This document shows, piece by piece, positions 1-13,448 of a stretch of 64,000 nucleotides of DNA. The position numbers were made by a program, and so were the translations under genes. Position 1 is the stretch's first letter. Each line of letters opens with the position of its first letter. This stretch comes from Ifrita kowaldi (Eukaryota; Chordata; Aves; Passeriformes; Cinclosomatidae): assembly GCA_013398055.1 (NCBI GenBank), contig VZRS01009544.1, positions 434,001 through 498,000 of the forward strand. The letters are read 5' to 3'. Under the pieces are notes generated by a model that was not told where the DNA came from, did no database searches, and saw nothing but the letters and a program-made list of their open reading frames with translations.

Positions 1-3000
1 TGAGAGGAATGTATTATCATAGACCTCCGAGGGACTTGCCAGTGCATTCCTTGCTGGGGGTGCTGTGATGGGGGAGGCAAAGAGGAGACAATTTTATATG
101 AAGACTGAAAGGGAACTTTGTGGAGGAAAGATCTGGGGTCACAGTCTTGCTGTCTCCTCTAGGCAGATCTAATTATGGCCATGTACTTCAAAAAGAGGGT
201 TTAACTAAAACCAGATTTATCAGGGCAATGCTTAGGAAGTACAGACTGAATCCTCAGCCTTGCCGTTGAGGAAAACATGAAATGCTTCAGAGAACTGAGA
301 ACACTGGCAGTGGTTGTAAAGAATAATTTGAAGCACTGAGGAAAGCAAGAACCAATATTAAATCCTCATCACTTCAGTGAAGTCTTACAATAAAACATAA
401 TACCTATCCTTTAGCACAGACAACACTGAGATACTGGGTGTATATTTACTGATCCATTGTGTGGTGGGGTGACAGTCTCAGCAGTCTCAGGGATCATGCT
501 GGAAATGATCAAATTACTCACAAAGCAGTGACACGGATCCCCCATAACAGAGCTCCAACAAAGGCTTTCTGCCACATCACACCCTCTATTCGGCAGCCCA
601 CATCCCATGCATATAAAAGAAATTCCCTCCTGCCCCCCTTTTTGCAGGCTTTCAGGCTATTTCTTCTAGCCATCCTGGATGGCAGGACTGGCTCAGTGGT
701 CCTCACCGCGAGCCTCTTCCTGAACCATTAAAATCAATGTGAGCTTTCCAGTGCTCTTAATAGCAGCAAAATGTGCTGTCAACCACCAGGATTAAAAGAA
801 GGGCACATGAAAAATTTTTCAGAGATTAGCACCTCTAAAAATGTCAGCATTTTAAAACTCATCTCCTAGGTCGATCAAAATGTCAAAGAAGTGCTGACAT
901 TACAAAGATCTCTACCCTTTTCCACCAAAAAAAAAGCTCTGCTGATAAAATGAAAAAGTGTATAATTGATAAACTAAAGATTTCCCTCCCACCCTGCCCC
1001 CAGTTCCCTAATAGGGAAGGCAAGAGGGCTGGGACTAGGCAGCACAGAGAACAGCCAAGTACAATTTCATGTTAAGCCTGCTTTACACAAGAATTTTTGG
1101 GGTAGTGAAATACCAACAGCTGGTTTAACTGTGCCCAGCTCAGCCCAAAGTCACGCCACCAGCTCCGTCCTCAAAGCATGGCTGAAGTCATGAGGGTGCC
1201 TGTGCTGGGAAGACTAATTTTATCCCTGAGGCTGCTGATGCCTGGTCTGCTGATGCCTGGTCTCCAAGTGCCCACTGCAAGCCACAGTGTCAATGCAGTT
1301 CTGACCAGACCCTTCATTCTCCACCTGTGAGACCAGAGACTCCTTAGACCACCATCTGTCACCCAAGTCTTTGAGGGGGCCTGGGGGCTCTTCTCTGTAT
1401 TCCTCAGCCTCCACTGGAGGCTCCAGGAAGATGTCTGCTTTTGCATTCCCCAGGATCGGAGATGCCCAGGAACAACTTGATGTTAGGGGAACAGCAGCTG
1501 AGGTGGGCAAGCATTGAAAAGGGAAATTTGATTGCATAGAAAAATAGAAAATACTGCCCATAATTTCAAACATCATTAAATGCTATTATAGCATACTATA
1601 GGGAAAATTGCAAAACGCTTCAGCCACGATGTCTGTAGAAGCACCTTCCACTAAAAGTACCATATTTCCTTCATCTCCACCTGGCAAATGGTCATCACTC
1701 TTTTCCTGTAACGTGCCAGCCTTTTCCACAATCTTTCTTCAGGTCAGTTGCACTTGGTCTTGCAGAGCCAACGCCAATAGTGAGGCCCTTTAGCCTTCTC
1801 CGTTTACCCCCCTGCCCCTATCTGTCTACATTTGGAATATCCCAGTGCACAATTTTCTCTTTTTTATACTTTTCATGCGTCATTATTCTTGACAAATCGT
1901 GTTTTCCTGTTACTTCCTTCCTGTGTGAGGCTGACCTAATAATTAGTCACCCATAGGAACTGTTTGCTTTCATATCATGTTGTTGTAGATGGATTAGAGA
2001 TAATGTATAAAAGCACATGTAAAAAAATATTCCAAAGTAAATACATTAAGAGAGTGTTGGACATACATTAGAACTGAGGCATATTTCTGCTCTTAAAGAA
2101 TTCCCTTTTTGCTTTGTTCAAACTTTCACAAGACAGCAAAAGCAGATGTGGCCTGCAAAAGCTGATGTAGACAACAATGGTTAGGAAAGATTGATAAAAT
2201 ACTGTGAGGAAAGAAATTACTGAAATTACTTAGATCCAGGACAGAAGTTATTACTTCTCTCGTTGTAGCAGACTGCTGTGAGATGGCCATCCTGCAGCAC
2301 TGTTCTTCCTCTGGCTCACCCTGTCTCATTAACATTATAACTGCGAGTGCAGCAGAGTGGCTGACGGGCAAAGTTCAGCTCTGTGTCCCTTTTCGTTTTC
2401 ATGGAGACTACAAGTCTGTTCAGCTCTTAATAAAATAACCCTCAAAGCACCACAGTAAAATGAATTATATGTATAGTGGTACTTATAAAACAAGAATGCC
2501 TGTGCAGGACTTTAAAAAATGCTTTTGGGCAGGTCAGTTCTCTGTCCCAATATGCAGATTGAGTATGAGTTTCTTGTATGCTTTAATCTGCTGCAACTTA
2601 ATTTTTTCACTTCAAACTCTTTCTTTTGACAATCTATTGCCACTTTGGGGCTTTCCTAAGAAGTCATCCTATCACCCTCTCTTTCTTGGTGAATATAGCC
2701 CTCAAAAAATACTACTTCTAGTTTTTATTACCTACCAAGCTGTGGGTGCAGCCTCAGTTTCATGTGCACTCAGAAAACAAAGGTAAGAAGTTGAGATCGT
2801 TTGAGACTTTAGCTAATGAGTGGTTTCCAGCCCATCCTGATTTTGCTAATCTGCTCTGTAAGTGGTCTGAGTGGAGGCTCTGAAGAGGGAGGTACATGCG
2901 TCTTGGTTTTCTGTATTTAGCTACATGCCATGTTCTCTCTGCTTGGTCACTACTAACTTGAAACAAATTAGTGTCACAGACAAACAAAGTGGATTAAATA

Positions 3001-4714
3001 GCAAACATCAGATTTCTGGTGTTACTCTACATAAATCAAAAGGGCTTCAGCACTGCAGTTATTCCCCTGCAGCCTCCAGTACAGAAGCACTGGTGACTAA
3101 AGCCAGTGGATTTAGTTGCTGTTAAAGATCTATTTTCAAGAGAAATTCAAATTCAAATTTTCCTTTTCTTATTGCTGTTTTTCCAAAAATTGTAGAATGT
3201 AGAAAACTTGAAGTTTGAGAGAGCAGGAAGGGTAAAAGAAAATGCCCACAGATATGGGACTTGACATCTTGGCAATGGTGAGATAAAAAGCTCTTTAATC
3301 ACTTCATTAAAGGAAGTCAATTCAACCCAGGTCATAATAGTAGACTGTTTAGTGGCCTTCACAAATTGAGAGGGAATAATAGGAAGGCAGCAATTGTCAA
3401 ATTAATGTGACTGTAAAAATGTAAAGACAAATGTAAATGGTATTTTAATACCACTTTTGTAGCATTTTAGTGGCTGCATGTCCACACATACATGGGTATT
3501 CAGCATAGAGACAAAATGTCATCTATGAGAACCAGATGTGAAGTTGCTACTTACTTGAAAATACAACATTTTTTATTTCTTAAACCATATTTATTCTTAC
3601 ATTTTTCATTTTCTACTATGAGAATCAACTTGCTAAGGTGCAGAAGCATTTTTGTTCTTTAAAGTTTGCCAGTCAACCCAGGAAAGACAGAAAATACCAA
3701 AACATATTAAACCAGGAAATATCGTCACTGTAGCTCATGTGCCACCTACTCAAAGCTGGCGCTGAACTGAGTTCAGGAAATACACTAAACAGTTTTGCTC
3801 CTGGCATTTTGCAAATGTCTGCCACAAGCCTGTGGTTTCCTCAAAAGCATTTCTTCTTTGAACTTGCCTTAAGTATTTTTCTTAGAGCCTTTCCTTTAAA
3901 AAAAATTGAAAAAAAAAAAAAAGAAAAGAAACACAACGTGGATTGATTTCAAGCAATTTGGTATAAGCACAAACATTTCGTATTGAAAAACTGAGGCTGT
4001 TACTGAGTGCTCAGTCTTCAGCTAAGGTAGGTGATCTTTCTTTTCTTAGAGACACAGAGAACAAATTACTTGTCCAACAAGCTGGATAAACACTTGAAAA
4101 AAAGAAATATGGGGTGTATGAGACTGTGAGATGAACACTGCAGATAGTCTACCACAGGCTGGGCACATTTTGAAATGCGTGATAGTATTTTCTTCCAGGG
4201 GAAAGATAACTTGCCTGAGGCACACGTCTTCAAAAATATGAAAAAGAATGCAAATGGTTTGTGACTTTGCAAGCCTAAATGCAAAGGGCATGCAGAGTCC
4301 CACCACTTGTGTGCCAGTATCCTAATGTGTATTGTGGTTTTCCTTACCCTGCCCTCCTGCTGTGACAACAGTGCTCGGTCCTTCACGAAACTTAGCTCTT
4401 AGCTAAGCAAGCCAGTCCCAACCTTAGCCAACATAAATAACATCTGATCAAAAGCTACCTGGAGGTGAACCCAAAACAGGCATGACTAATTCAAAACAAA
4501 TTTGTTTCTTAATTCGAGCTCACACTACAGGAACATTCAGTGGTATTCCTCCAGCTCCAGACTTGCACAGTAACATGCTTACAAATGACGAGTGGACCGA
4601 CATTTACAGATGTTTTACACATAAGTTTAGTGTCATTTAAACACAGAAAATACCAGGCCATGTCACTGGTGAAGGGACAAGCACTGGGACACTGGGGGTA
4701 GTCTTTGCACTCAC
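1..4714 (-). other. FILIP1: FILIP1 intron (3' part outside window)
   Basis: This is the intron after the third coding exon; its donor is GTGAGT at 4714-4709 and its acceptor is beyond position 1. I see no exon, RNA gene or well-preserved transposon. Contents: a 15-bp direct duplication at 1234-1263, an A-rich run near 3898-3935, and ordinary AT-rich sequence. Open frames here are short and show no protein family signature. Confidence 0.8.
1234..1263. repeat. 15-bp tandem duplication
   Basis: Two identical copies of GCTGATGCCTGGTCT lie head to tail. A small local duplication with no evident function. Confidence 0.9.
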
Positions 4715-4893
4715 CTCTCCCGCTCCTGTTCCAAGAGGTTGGTAAAGTCATCGCTCTTGTTCATGTAATCTGTGTGTTTATGTTTCTCATTTTCTAGCTC
4801 GTAAACTGTGCGACGATGGCACTTTTCTGCCAACAGGAGCTGTTCCAGCATACGCCGATATGTCTCTTTCTGCTTTTCTTCAAGTCTGTCCAG
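4715..4893 (-). CDS. FILIP1: FILIP1 third coding exon (residues 150-208, start of coiled coil)
   Basis: This exon is 179 nt, entering in phase 0 after ISE with LDRLEEKQKETYRRMLEQ and ending ...TNLLEQERE plus two bases (AG) of a split codon. The donor GTGAGT is strong, and the acceptor (TTCCTACAATCCAG) has a fair pyrimidine tract. The peptide is strongly helical and charged, with the family signature around LLAEKCHRRTVYELENEK and YMNKSDDF. It lies inside the CortBP2-type domain and begins the long coiled coil through which the protein self-associates. The family continues with ERLKKLLEQEK, so the next exon should start with one base completing Arg, then Leu-Lys-Lys. No such sequence is seen between 1 and 4714, so the next exon, the very large one of the gene, is off the left edge. 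Confidence 0.95.
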
Positions 4894-6957
4894 CTGGATT
4901 GTAGGAAAGGAGAACAGACTGTTTTAAAGGTCTCCTTGCTTACTTCATCTGATTTATTAACCAACAATGTTGTGTTTGGTAAATGCAAGTCCCGTAATTT
5001 TATGTCTTGGGTTTTACATAAAGCAGTGACTAGAAATAAGAATAACTGCTCCGTGAAAGTAATGATTTATTTGGATGACATATTAGCAATAAACATTTGC
5101 ACAGTTTTCAGATACACAAAGGACAGAACTTCACTTAGCTTTAGGGTAACAAATAATATTGTTGCAGTGCAGAATTTCCCCTGTGGTGAGATGCCGTGAA
5201 CACTTTCTTCATTTCACAGGGAAAAAGCTGTAGCTCAGACCTCAGATCCTGGGAGCCTGAGTTCACACACCTATATGGGGACTAGACACTTGCATGTGGA
5301 GCATAAAGTGTAGTCTGAAGGCTGAAATTTGAGTTATGCATCTTTAACACACCTGTAAGGCTGCTGAGATAAAAGATCCAAATTACTTAGATTCAGCCCA
5401 GATTCAGTTTTACGTTACCAAATACAATTGATTATAGCCCTAGAGGTTTCCCCTCAGCCTGTTTTTTGACAGAAATTCTCTTCCTTTATACACAACCCTT
5501 TACCTTTTTTGTCTTCTGCATTTTTTCATTAATTTAATATTCCAATTATTATTCAAGCAAACATTAAAACCAGGGAAGTGTGTCTAAAAAGTTGCCAGGG
5601 CACTCCAAATCCACCACAGCTATTCATGTTGCTCCTTTTGCTGTTTCTTGGGTGCAGATGATGAACTCCAGCCTCCTCCCTGCCAAAGCAACCTTCAGCC
5701 TTGGTACCTGTCTGGTTGCCTGCACTTGGCACGGTGGCTGGCCAAGCCTGCTCTGCCTGCCCCCAACCCTTACCCTGTGAGAATCTCATCTTCCTCAGCC
5801 CCAGCTGCCCTGGGCTGCTGTTGTTTCTTTCACAGGGTATCTCAGCAAACTGAGGGAAAGGAGAGCAGGAGGACCACAGCAATTTACTCTTCAAAAGCTG
5901 GCCATAGTAGTCAAAGTGAAGTGGTAATTGCATTTTATAAAAGAGCCAGGTTGGGTTCAGCTTTTGGGAGTAGATCTTTTGCAGTTAATTTTTCTATTTT
6001 ATTTCAATGTAAGCTTTGTGAATCTGCACATGACAAAAGTTTTACACTGAAGTTCCTGTCAAGTTATCATATTCTTTAGAAAAAGGCCTTGCTAAGCTCT
6101 TCTAGTCTTGTTTAACAGTATTTTATGTATGCTCCCACGTACTAAGGTTTGATTTCCTTGTTTACTATTATCCCAAAAATTCCAGGAGATGCTTCAACAA
6201 GAATACACAGTACAAAGATATCCCATGGTAGATACAACTCCTGGTGAACAAATTAAATGTTCTAATTGGATGAACTATGAAGATTTGGACAGGCACTATA
6301 GTATGTTATATTGTATGTTGTTGCATGCTCCTTCCCCACGACCTGGACTGTTACAAAACTATGAACAGGAGCAATGGCTGTTTATTTTGGCATTCACACT
6401 GACCTCGGACTTTCTCAGGTCTACTTGACATTCATTTATTGCTTAAATTTTAAAGCAAGGAGTCCTATAAGTCTCCTTTAGGGGCTGAGCTGACATTGCA
6501 GTCCTAGAGTGTAGGTGACGTAAAATGAATATGGATTAATGATCCCATAAATATGGTCAAAGTCAATCTCCAAAGGTCTTCTTTTCTTAACTACCCTCAT
6601 GACGGTGTTCTACTATGCCAAGAAAATCGAAGAGTGGTTACCAGCGCTGTGAGCAGTAGAGGTTGAACCCTATAATTGAAAGGCATTTAAAAAACCAGAA
6701 ATTTAACACCCAAAGATTTTGGTCTTGCTTAACAGCACCAGCCCTAGGAAGCGTACAACCTCTTTATGGTTTGTGTTCAAATCCAATGACTTCGCTTACA
6801 AATTATTCTGCATACGAGTGAACAAGATTTTGTTTTCAGTGTACAAATTCTGTGTTATCCTCTTGCATGCTTTTCACACATCCGAAATATATGGAGTCTC
6901 ACTTCTGGTTAGCTTCCCCCTGCACATACATAATGTTGTCAATCAAGAAGTTGTTAC
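4894..6957 (-). other. FILIP1: FILIP1 intron between second and third coding exons
   Basis: A complete 2,064-bp intron bounded by GTAACA (donor side, 6957) and an ACAATCCAG acceptor (4894). The middle (about 5640-5850) is more GC-rich with short open frames on both strands, but none resembles a known protein. No recognisable repeat insertion was found. Confidence 0.85.
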
Positions 6958-7131
6958 CTCTGAAATTGGTTTCTCGTAGACGTCTTCCCCTATAGACTTT
7001 TCTTGGGCAAGGATGGCATCCCTGTGTAGCACTCGAAGCACATTCTCTGGAGTTGCAGACCCATAATGAGCTTCTAAAACTTCAGGTTTGGTTTTCTCTG
7101 TCTTCAGCATGTGGATCACATCCTCCCTTGC
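6958..7131 (-). CDS. FILIP1: FILIP1 second coding exon (residues 92-149)
   Basis: This exon is 174 nt, exactly 58 codons, phase 0 at both ends. It starts AREDVIHMLKTEKTKPEVLE and ends YEKPISE, continuing the CortBP2-type domain from GELQ in the previous exon; the join GELQ-AREDV matches the family. No stop or frameshift is present. The acceptor (ATATTACAG) has a poor polypyrimidine tract, since the 40 nt upstream are mixed A/T/G. The donor is GAG|GTAACA, which deviates from the usual GTAAGT. The exon is separated from the start-codon exon by 17.6 kb and from the next coding exon by 2.1 kb. The segment includes the HRDAILAQEKS helix typical of FILIP1/CortBP2 proteins. Confidence 0.95.
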
Positions 7132-9694
7132 CTGTAATATTGCAAATCGCTACCATAAGTCAACCTATTAGCCAACAGGGAACACAGGGAAAACAGGGGT
7201 ATTTCATATGTACAGACTGCATACACAAAAATAAAATAAATCAGAAAAATGATGGGCTGTCAATGCAAATATAAAAGTTTTGGGAGATATCAGAGTGAGC
7301 ATGAACTGTGGAATACAAATATTGTCTTTTAAGGGATGATTTATTCTGTTCCTGTATGACATTACATTTGAATGCTGTGAATTTTTATCTGAGTTGCAAC
7401 TATGGCCAGGGAACATCATTATTCTTCATATACTGGATCTTATTTGTTGCCCATGCTGTTCCCTGAAGGGGATAAGGAAATGAGTAGAACAAGCAGCACC
7501 AGTGAGCTGAACTAATATTACTCAGACAGCTACTTCCTAGTCACTCCCTACCTGCATTTGTCACTAAATACTCTTCTCATGTGACTTCCAAAATAATTCT
7601 TTTTACGTTTTCTTCTTTAAACAAAACCCTAGACATGTTGCAGACTCCATCTAACCAGCATAACTGGTGTCAGACACGGAAAGTCGGAGCACATCCTTCC
7701 AGCAGTGGAGGATGGCTGTGCCACCGGAGCTGGGGCCGGGAGCAGGGGTGCACCTGAGGCCAAGGGCAGCCCGGGCCCCAGCTCCTGCTCCCTGCCCCAG
7801 GTGGAAGCCCCCAGTTTCAGGCAGCATGAGCAAACATCTGGGCATGACCAGATAGCTCTGCAAGGCCACCTGGCTATGAATAAGGGGCATTTTAGGGCTA
7901 TGCTGTGGACAAACACTTAAGCCAGGGCTCTGTTTCTAATGATACTTGCCAACACCTGTTAAACCATCTGTACAATGGGGGCAGGGCACCTGCTTGTCTT
8001 TCAAGGCATGTTTATGAGGCCATGGTCCAGGGAGGGACTGTAAAACCTGCAAGTTTTTGGTGGGCAGAAGGGAGCTCCTGGATTTCCCTAGAGACCATCT
8101 TTCCCACAAGTGCAAATGGGTGGGGGAGCAGAAGAGTATGGACATTCTTCTCTTTCCTGCCTTTCTGTCAACCCATATTACCCAGTGAGCTTGGGAAGAA
8201 AATTAAGGGCTAAGGAAAGGTTCAGACATTTTAGGAAAAAATCCTTTGCAAATCCTGCTCCTATGTAAGCAATGACTGTTTTAAGATTTATGAACAGACC
8301 AACTCTTCACGCTTTTCCGTGCCATTCATAACAGCATTCAATTCATCCCTGTAGCAAATCTTAAATCTTTACCCAGAACCATAGAGGCATCACAGCTCTA
8401 CAAAACCACCTGCTTTTAAAATGAGCAAGAAAATAATTTTGGGAAATGACAAAGACCCTTTAATTTGTTTTTCATTTAAAATAGTCTAACATGAAAATTA
8501 ATAACGAACTTGAAGCAAAGATCATGCCATCCAATTAAGAACTAGCCCAATTACACTGTATAACATTTTGTAACCTTAAGTAAAATCTTTGCACATGGCT
8601 GCAAGGTACAAAATACAAATTGGAGTCGTATTCATGTTATTTCAAAATGAGAGTGGGAAAGGTTCATCACTCATGGATGTTACAACTAGGTGAGTTATGT
8701 GAGCTAGTCCCAAAGAAAGGCAGAAGAGCATGTACACCTCACTACATCACATCCTGAGACTGTGCCACTCTCAGTACAGGAAAAATGTTAAGGAAAGTTC
8801 TAGGCAGGTTTGCGAATGTATTACTTTTTTCTATCCCTGTAGAAATAACAGATGTCTTAGTGTCTTCATCACCATGAGGCCAATGCTTCTATATTGAAGA
8901 AAAAGCCCTTAAAAAGTTCAATAGGATAGCATGGGAGTATGGAGGGATTTCTAAAGATCCAGATTTTATGATGTGTTGTCTTAAGCCCTTCTAGGAAGAG
9001 GCAGTTTTGAGGCCATACCTTCATCCTGGCCCAATGAACTAATTTGGTATCCTGCTGTGTGCCTCGAGGCAAGGGCCCTGTGCCACAGGCATGCTCAGGA
9101 AGAGCACTGTGCAAAGAGAGCACGAACACAGAGGGATGAGGGAGCAGCTCCCTTCTACCCTCTGCACCAAGGGATGCAGCCAGTCATGTTGAAATGTCTT
9201 TTTGTTTTGATTCTCAGCACACAAAGCTTCAGGCCCCACACAGGCCATTCCTCAGGGACAGGCACACCTCAGACCCTAAGCTATTTGGGAGGGGAGGAGG
9301 ATGAGTTCATTCTCTCATGTTGGAGCTGTTGGGCCCTGGATGGCATAATTAAACACTGACAGGGCTAGGCAGAGCAGACAGAGACAGCTCGGGATTGGTG
9401 ATTTAACATTGTGAATAGGCAGAGCAAAGAGCTGGACTCCAGTCCCTGCCATGGTTATTTGATACAGAAATAGCTGGTGGAGGCAGCTGCTCTGCCCAGC
9501 GAGTGCCCCGGCCCCTGTTCAGTTGTGCACTGCCTGACTTTCCTTCGGGCCTCATTAGTCTGTCATCACTCACAATTAAAATGGAGCAACTTTAGCACAA
9601 GGGAGTTGGAATAAGAGTCCCTGAAACAGCTAAGAATGTCCCTGATAGCTAAGAAAGACTTCTGGAAAGGCTGCAGGTTTGGGTCCCCCAAAAA

Positions 9695-9733
9695 CCAGAG
9701 GGAGTCAAGCCAGAGGGAGCCAAGCCAGGGGAG
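9695..9733. repeat. 15-bp tandem repeat (about 2.6 copies)
   Basis: CCAGAGGGAGTCAAG is followed by CCAGAGGGAGCCAAG (one mismatch) and then a decayed partial copy beginning CCAGGGGAG. Confidence 0.85.
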
Positions 9734-9846
9734 TGGAGGGAATGGAGGAACTGACCCCCCAAGAAGGAAAATAGGTGCCCAAGCTCAGTTCAGAGCTTTG
9801 AACAAAAAAACGTATTCACTGCTTCATCTTTAAAGGGAAGAAGTGG

Positions 9847-9890
9847 CATACCTATCTCCACAGGGAGACATACCTATCTCCAAGGGGACA
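9847..9890. repeat. 22-bp tandem duplication
   Basis: Two adjacent 22-bp copies both start CATACCTATCTCCA and differ at only a few bases in their last third. Confidence 0.88.
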
Positions 9891-12634
9891 GCACTGAACA
9901 CCCCCTCCCTGCTGCAGCCCCTGGGGAGGGTACCTAGCCCAGAATCAGGCTGGGTGGCACCATCCCTAGGGGCACAGTCAGCTGCCCTCTCCTGTACACC
10001 TTCTTGGGTACCCCACACTCTGCTGGCCCTTCGGATTTGGATGGTGTTAATGTGGCAAGGTGCCTTCTGCCTTTTCTGGGCTCAGCCATTTCTCCTATCA
10101 TTATCTTTTCAAGGGTATTGCTTAATTCACCAAGTACTCTGTTTCAGTTATGATAACAGTTTGTTAAAAACAAACTGGCAAACAGACACACAGGTTGCTA
10201 GGAAGCACTGGACCAAAAATGGAACCTAATGCTGATAATAAACTGGAGACGAGTTTGCTTTTATTTGGTCAGAAACAAGCTCCATCATAGGGAGATTCTG
10301 AAGGGCAGACAACCTAGGTCAGAGAGAGATCCAGGCAATGTGCTAACGTTCCATCAGCCTCCGGGTTTGTGAATTCCAGTTAGTCTCTCTGAAACTCATC
10401 AGGATAATATAGCGGGAAGGAGCTGAAACAGCATGCCTGTGTATCTTGTGATTTCATGTTTCTCCCAATGACTAATTTTCCCCTGAAACAACTAGAAGAG
10501 AGGTCAGATAGAGATGTTTTCTTCCAATGTGTAGTGATCTTCAGGAAACAGACCATTTTCAGAAAACAAGTCAGAATAATCCTGCAGAGGAACACTGGGG
10601 CTACTTAAAAATTCATACCTTTGAAAAGGCATGAGAGGCTCAAAGTGGGGGGCCCTAGCTGAGAAGAGGGGACTTTGCTGGCAAGCTGTTTCTACTGATG
10701 AACATCTACTGCTGGTGCCTCCCTTGTCCCAAAGCACAATGCTGTTTTGCGTAAATCGTAAGCTGGGAGACAAACACAAGGAAGATATTTCACACTGCAA
10801 TTTTCAACTTGCATATAAAACCCAGAGAACAGTCTTTAGCTGTTTTGGTAGAAGGAACATGATGTCTGGCACAGGAAAACCATCTCTCAAGTCCTGTTTT
10901 TGTTTTGTTTTGTTGGTGCTGTGATGAGAAAGAGCATCCAGGCTTGAGAAGACCACATATTGCAACAGCTTGTAATGAAACTTATTTACAAAAGTCCAGA
11001 AGACTGCAATTAGTCAGAGAAGCTCTTTAAAGTTAAAATACGGAATGTAAAAAATTTACTTTTATTGGCTTTTCAGTACTTCAATTGTCCTACAGAAAAC
11101 TCCTAGCTAACTTTCTATCTATACTGTTCAGATTGTGAGTTCTTGAAAATAAAGAGACTTTTTCATTAACAAAGTGTCCCAAGTACCTGATTCTCTAAGT
11201 GGTAGGAGAAATAAAGACGGAATAAAGATGTACTAATTTAACTCCTTCAGTTACTTCTGCTGATAGAGGAACTGCAAAGTTGACCTATGTCTAAGCCTTG
11301 TTTTATGTTTACTGGAGGTGCCAAAATCTAAAGGTTGATGACCTCAGTTCTTGAGTACACCCATGGAGGAGCTGAAGTGCTGTGGAGCACTGCTGTCCCA
11401 CAAAGTTTTGCCTGCTCTCCTTTCCCTCCCTTCTATTCCCCACTCATGACTGCACTTACCTAAGAGGTGGGGTCTTCGTTACTAACTGGGAAATCCAAGA
11501 CAATGCTCCCCTTCTCTCATGAGTGCATGCTACTAGCCCAGATGGAAGGCTGATGAGGGCCCACTCACTGCACGGCTACCCTGAAACACTCACTTTTTGG
11601 CAGACCAAAGTAGAAGGACTTTCTTTCGCTCACCGACTTGAGCGGAGCAGGGGGCTGTGTTCCAAACCTCACTTTGCTACGTGCCTAGTAAAATATTTAA
11701 AAGATATAGAAAGGATGTAAAGAGGTTCCTGCATAAAATTGAAACCATTTAGGAAACAATAGCATGACTCTGCTGCTTGTAAAAGGGGTCCGGCAGCCTA
11801 GCAACCAGATTCTTGGTCAATGGAAAGACTGTTACACAAGCCGGGTGTTCAGACGTGCTTCCTCCTCATGCCCTGCCCTGCCAATTTACTACAGCCCTCT
11901 CTCCCCATTCCCACAGTCTTTGGCCTCTCCCATGAGCCTGCTGACAAAACTCAGCACCCACTAAACGGGGAATTTTTGCCACAGGCCATTTGTCACCTGG
12001 GAAATGGGACTGAACTGATCAAACTCGTTTCATATAAGGCACCTAGTAAATCGGAAAAAAAATTCCGTTGTATTCAAGATGGGCTGAATGGAGTCGAAGT
12101 AATCACTGTCAGCTAAGAGTAAAACACAACTCAAGATCATTTGCCAGTACATGTCCTAAACTCTTCTCCTGATTTTTTTTAATAAGCAGCCTTCCTGCAA
12201 ATTCAGAGTGTGTCTCTCTCAAAATCAGTTACTGGTAACTATTACCTTCATAGCTCCATGTTTGGAGGCATAAAGTAATTACTTTACATCTAACTACTTT
12301 AGAGAAATCTCAATATTTCAGTAACATGACAACAATCCTCTTAATTAGATGAAAGAAGTTTTGAAAACTCAGGAGCAGGAGTAGCATTTACAAGAAATGC
12401 AATTATGTAATATTTGGGCAGTCTGATATTTCCAGCTTTTGAATATTTCTCTTCTGGTTATGAAGGCACTTTGTCATACCTACACAAGGAAGTGCACGAA
12501 GTAGCAGATGTTTAATATTTATGAAGTTGTACTTTTCTTGCCAGTGATTAATGACAAAAAATAACTATGAAACCACAGACAGGAACCTTTGCTTCTACTT
12601 GTGTTGTTGTTCCTTGCATGGCACACGGTTCAGG

Positions 12635-12655
12635 TTATTTATAGCACAACAGCTG
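12635..12655. promoter_or_regulatory. Candidate MEF2 site plus E-box (possible muscle enhancer)
   Basis: TTATTTATAG (12635-12644) fits the MEF2 consensus YTAWWWWTAR exactly. Five bases later comes CAGCTG (12650-12655), a myogenic/neurogenic E-box. An AGATAA GATA-type motif and an AAGGTCA nuclear-receptor half-site follow at about 12677-12687. This clustering is seen in muscle enhancers and the host gene is expressed in muscle, but short motifs like these also occur by chance, so function is only inferred. Confidence 0.25.
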
Positions 12656-13448
12656 CTCTGTTCAGCATCCGAAACTAGATAAGGTCACAGGTTATCCATG
12701 TAATGTTGGGGTCTTACCAGTGACTGATTTCCTAAATTCCAGTAGGCTTTACAAATGTTTCACCCAGAGTTAATAAACATCACACTCAAGGCATCCAGAG
12801 GGAGATCAGGAGAATGTTCTCACACTGCTTTCTGTGCTATCCAGGACATGCTGTGTTGCCATCAGGGCAGGAATAGCTGCATTTCTGAAAAGTCCCATTA
12901 GAGACCTCAGAAAGTGGATATCACTAGCTTGGTTAGTTGACTTTAATGAAAGACTGCATCTTCAGGCAGGTATACTCAAACACCTGTATCTGGAAAACTT
13001 TCCTAACACAGATCCACTAGTCCCTGTTTAAGACCAGTAACTTCCCTTCTTTCTTGTCTTAGGAGGAAACAAAAATAATTAGAAGGAAAGTGTACTTTCT
13101 TAATTTTGTGTTGTAATTCTATAAATATGTATGCAGAACGTAATAAAAAACTACTCCTGACTGCTGGAATGACACTTCCGTTAAAGGCCTGATTGCTCAC
13201 TCTAGCCCTTCATACTGCTATAATGACTGGGTAGCAGTTTGCCTTCCCAAACAGTTATACTTACTGTACGAAGCATGTTTCAAAGCAGGGAAGTCAGATG
13301 CTCTCCTGCATTTTGCATCATACAAAGCTCCTTTTCACTAGAAATTCAGTAAATGTTTTTTTTCTCCTATACCAGATATCTGAAGTAGCCTTGTTTGTGT
13401 CACTAACTCAGTGATGCTAGCCATGCAAAATGCTGCCTAAATATGTAA

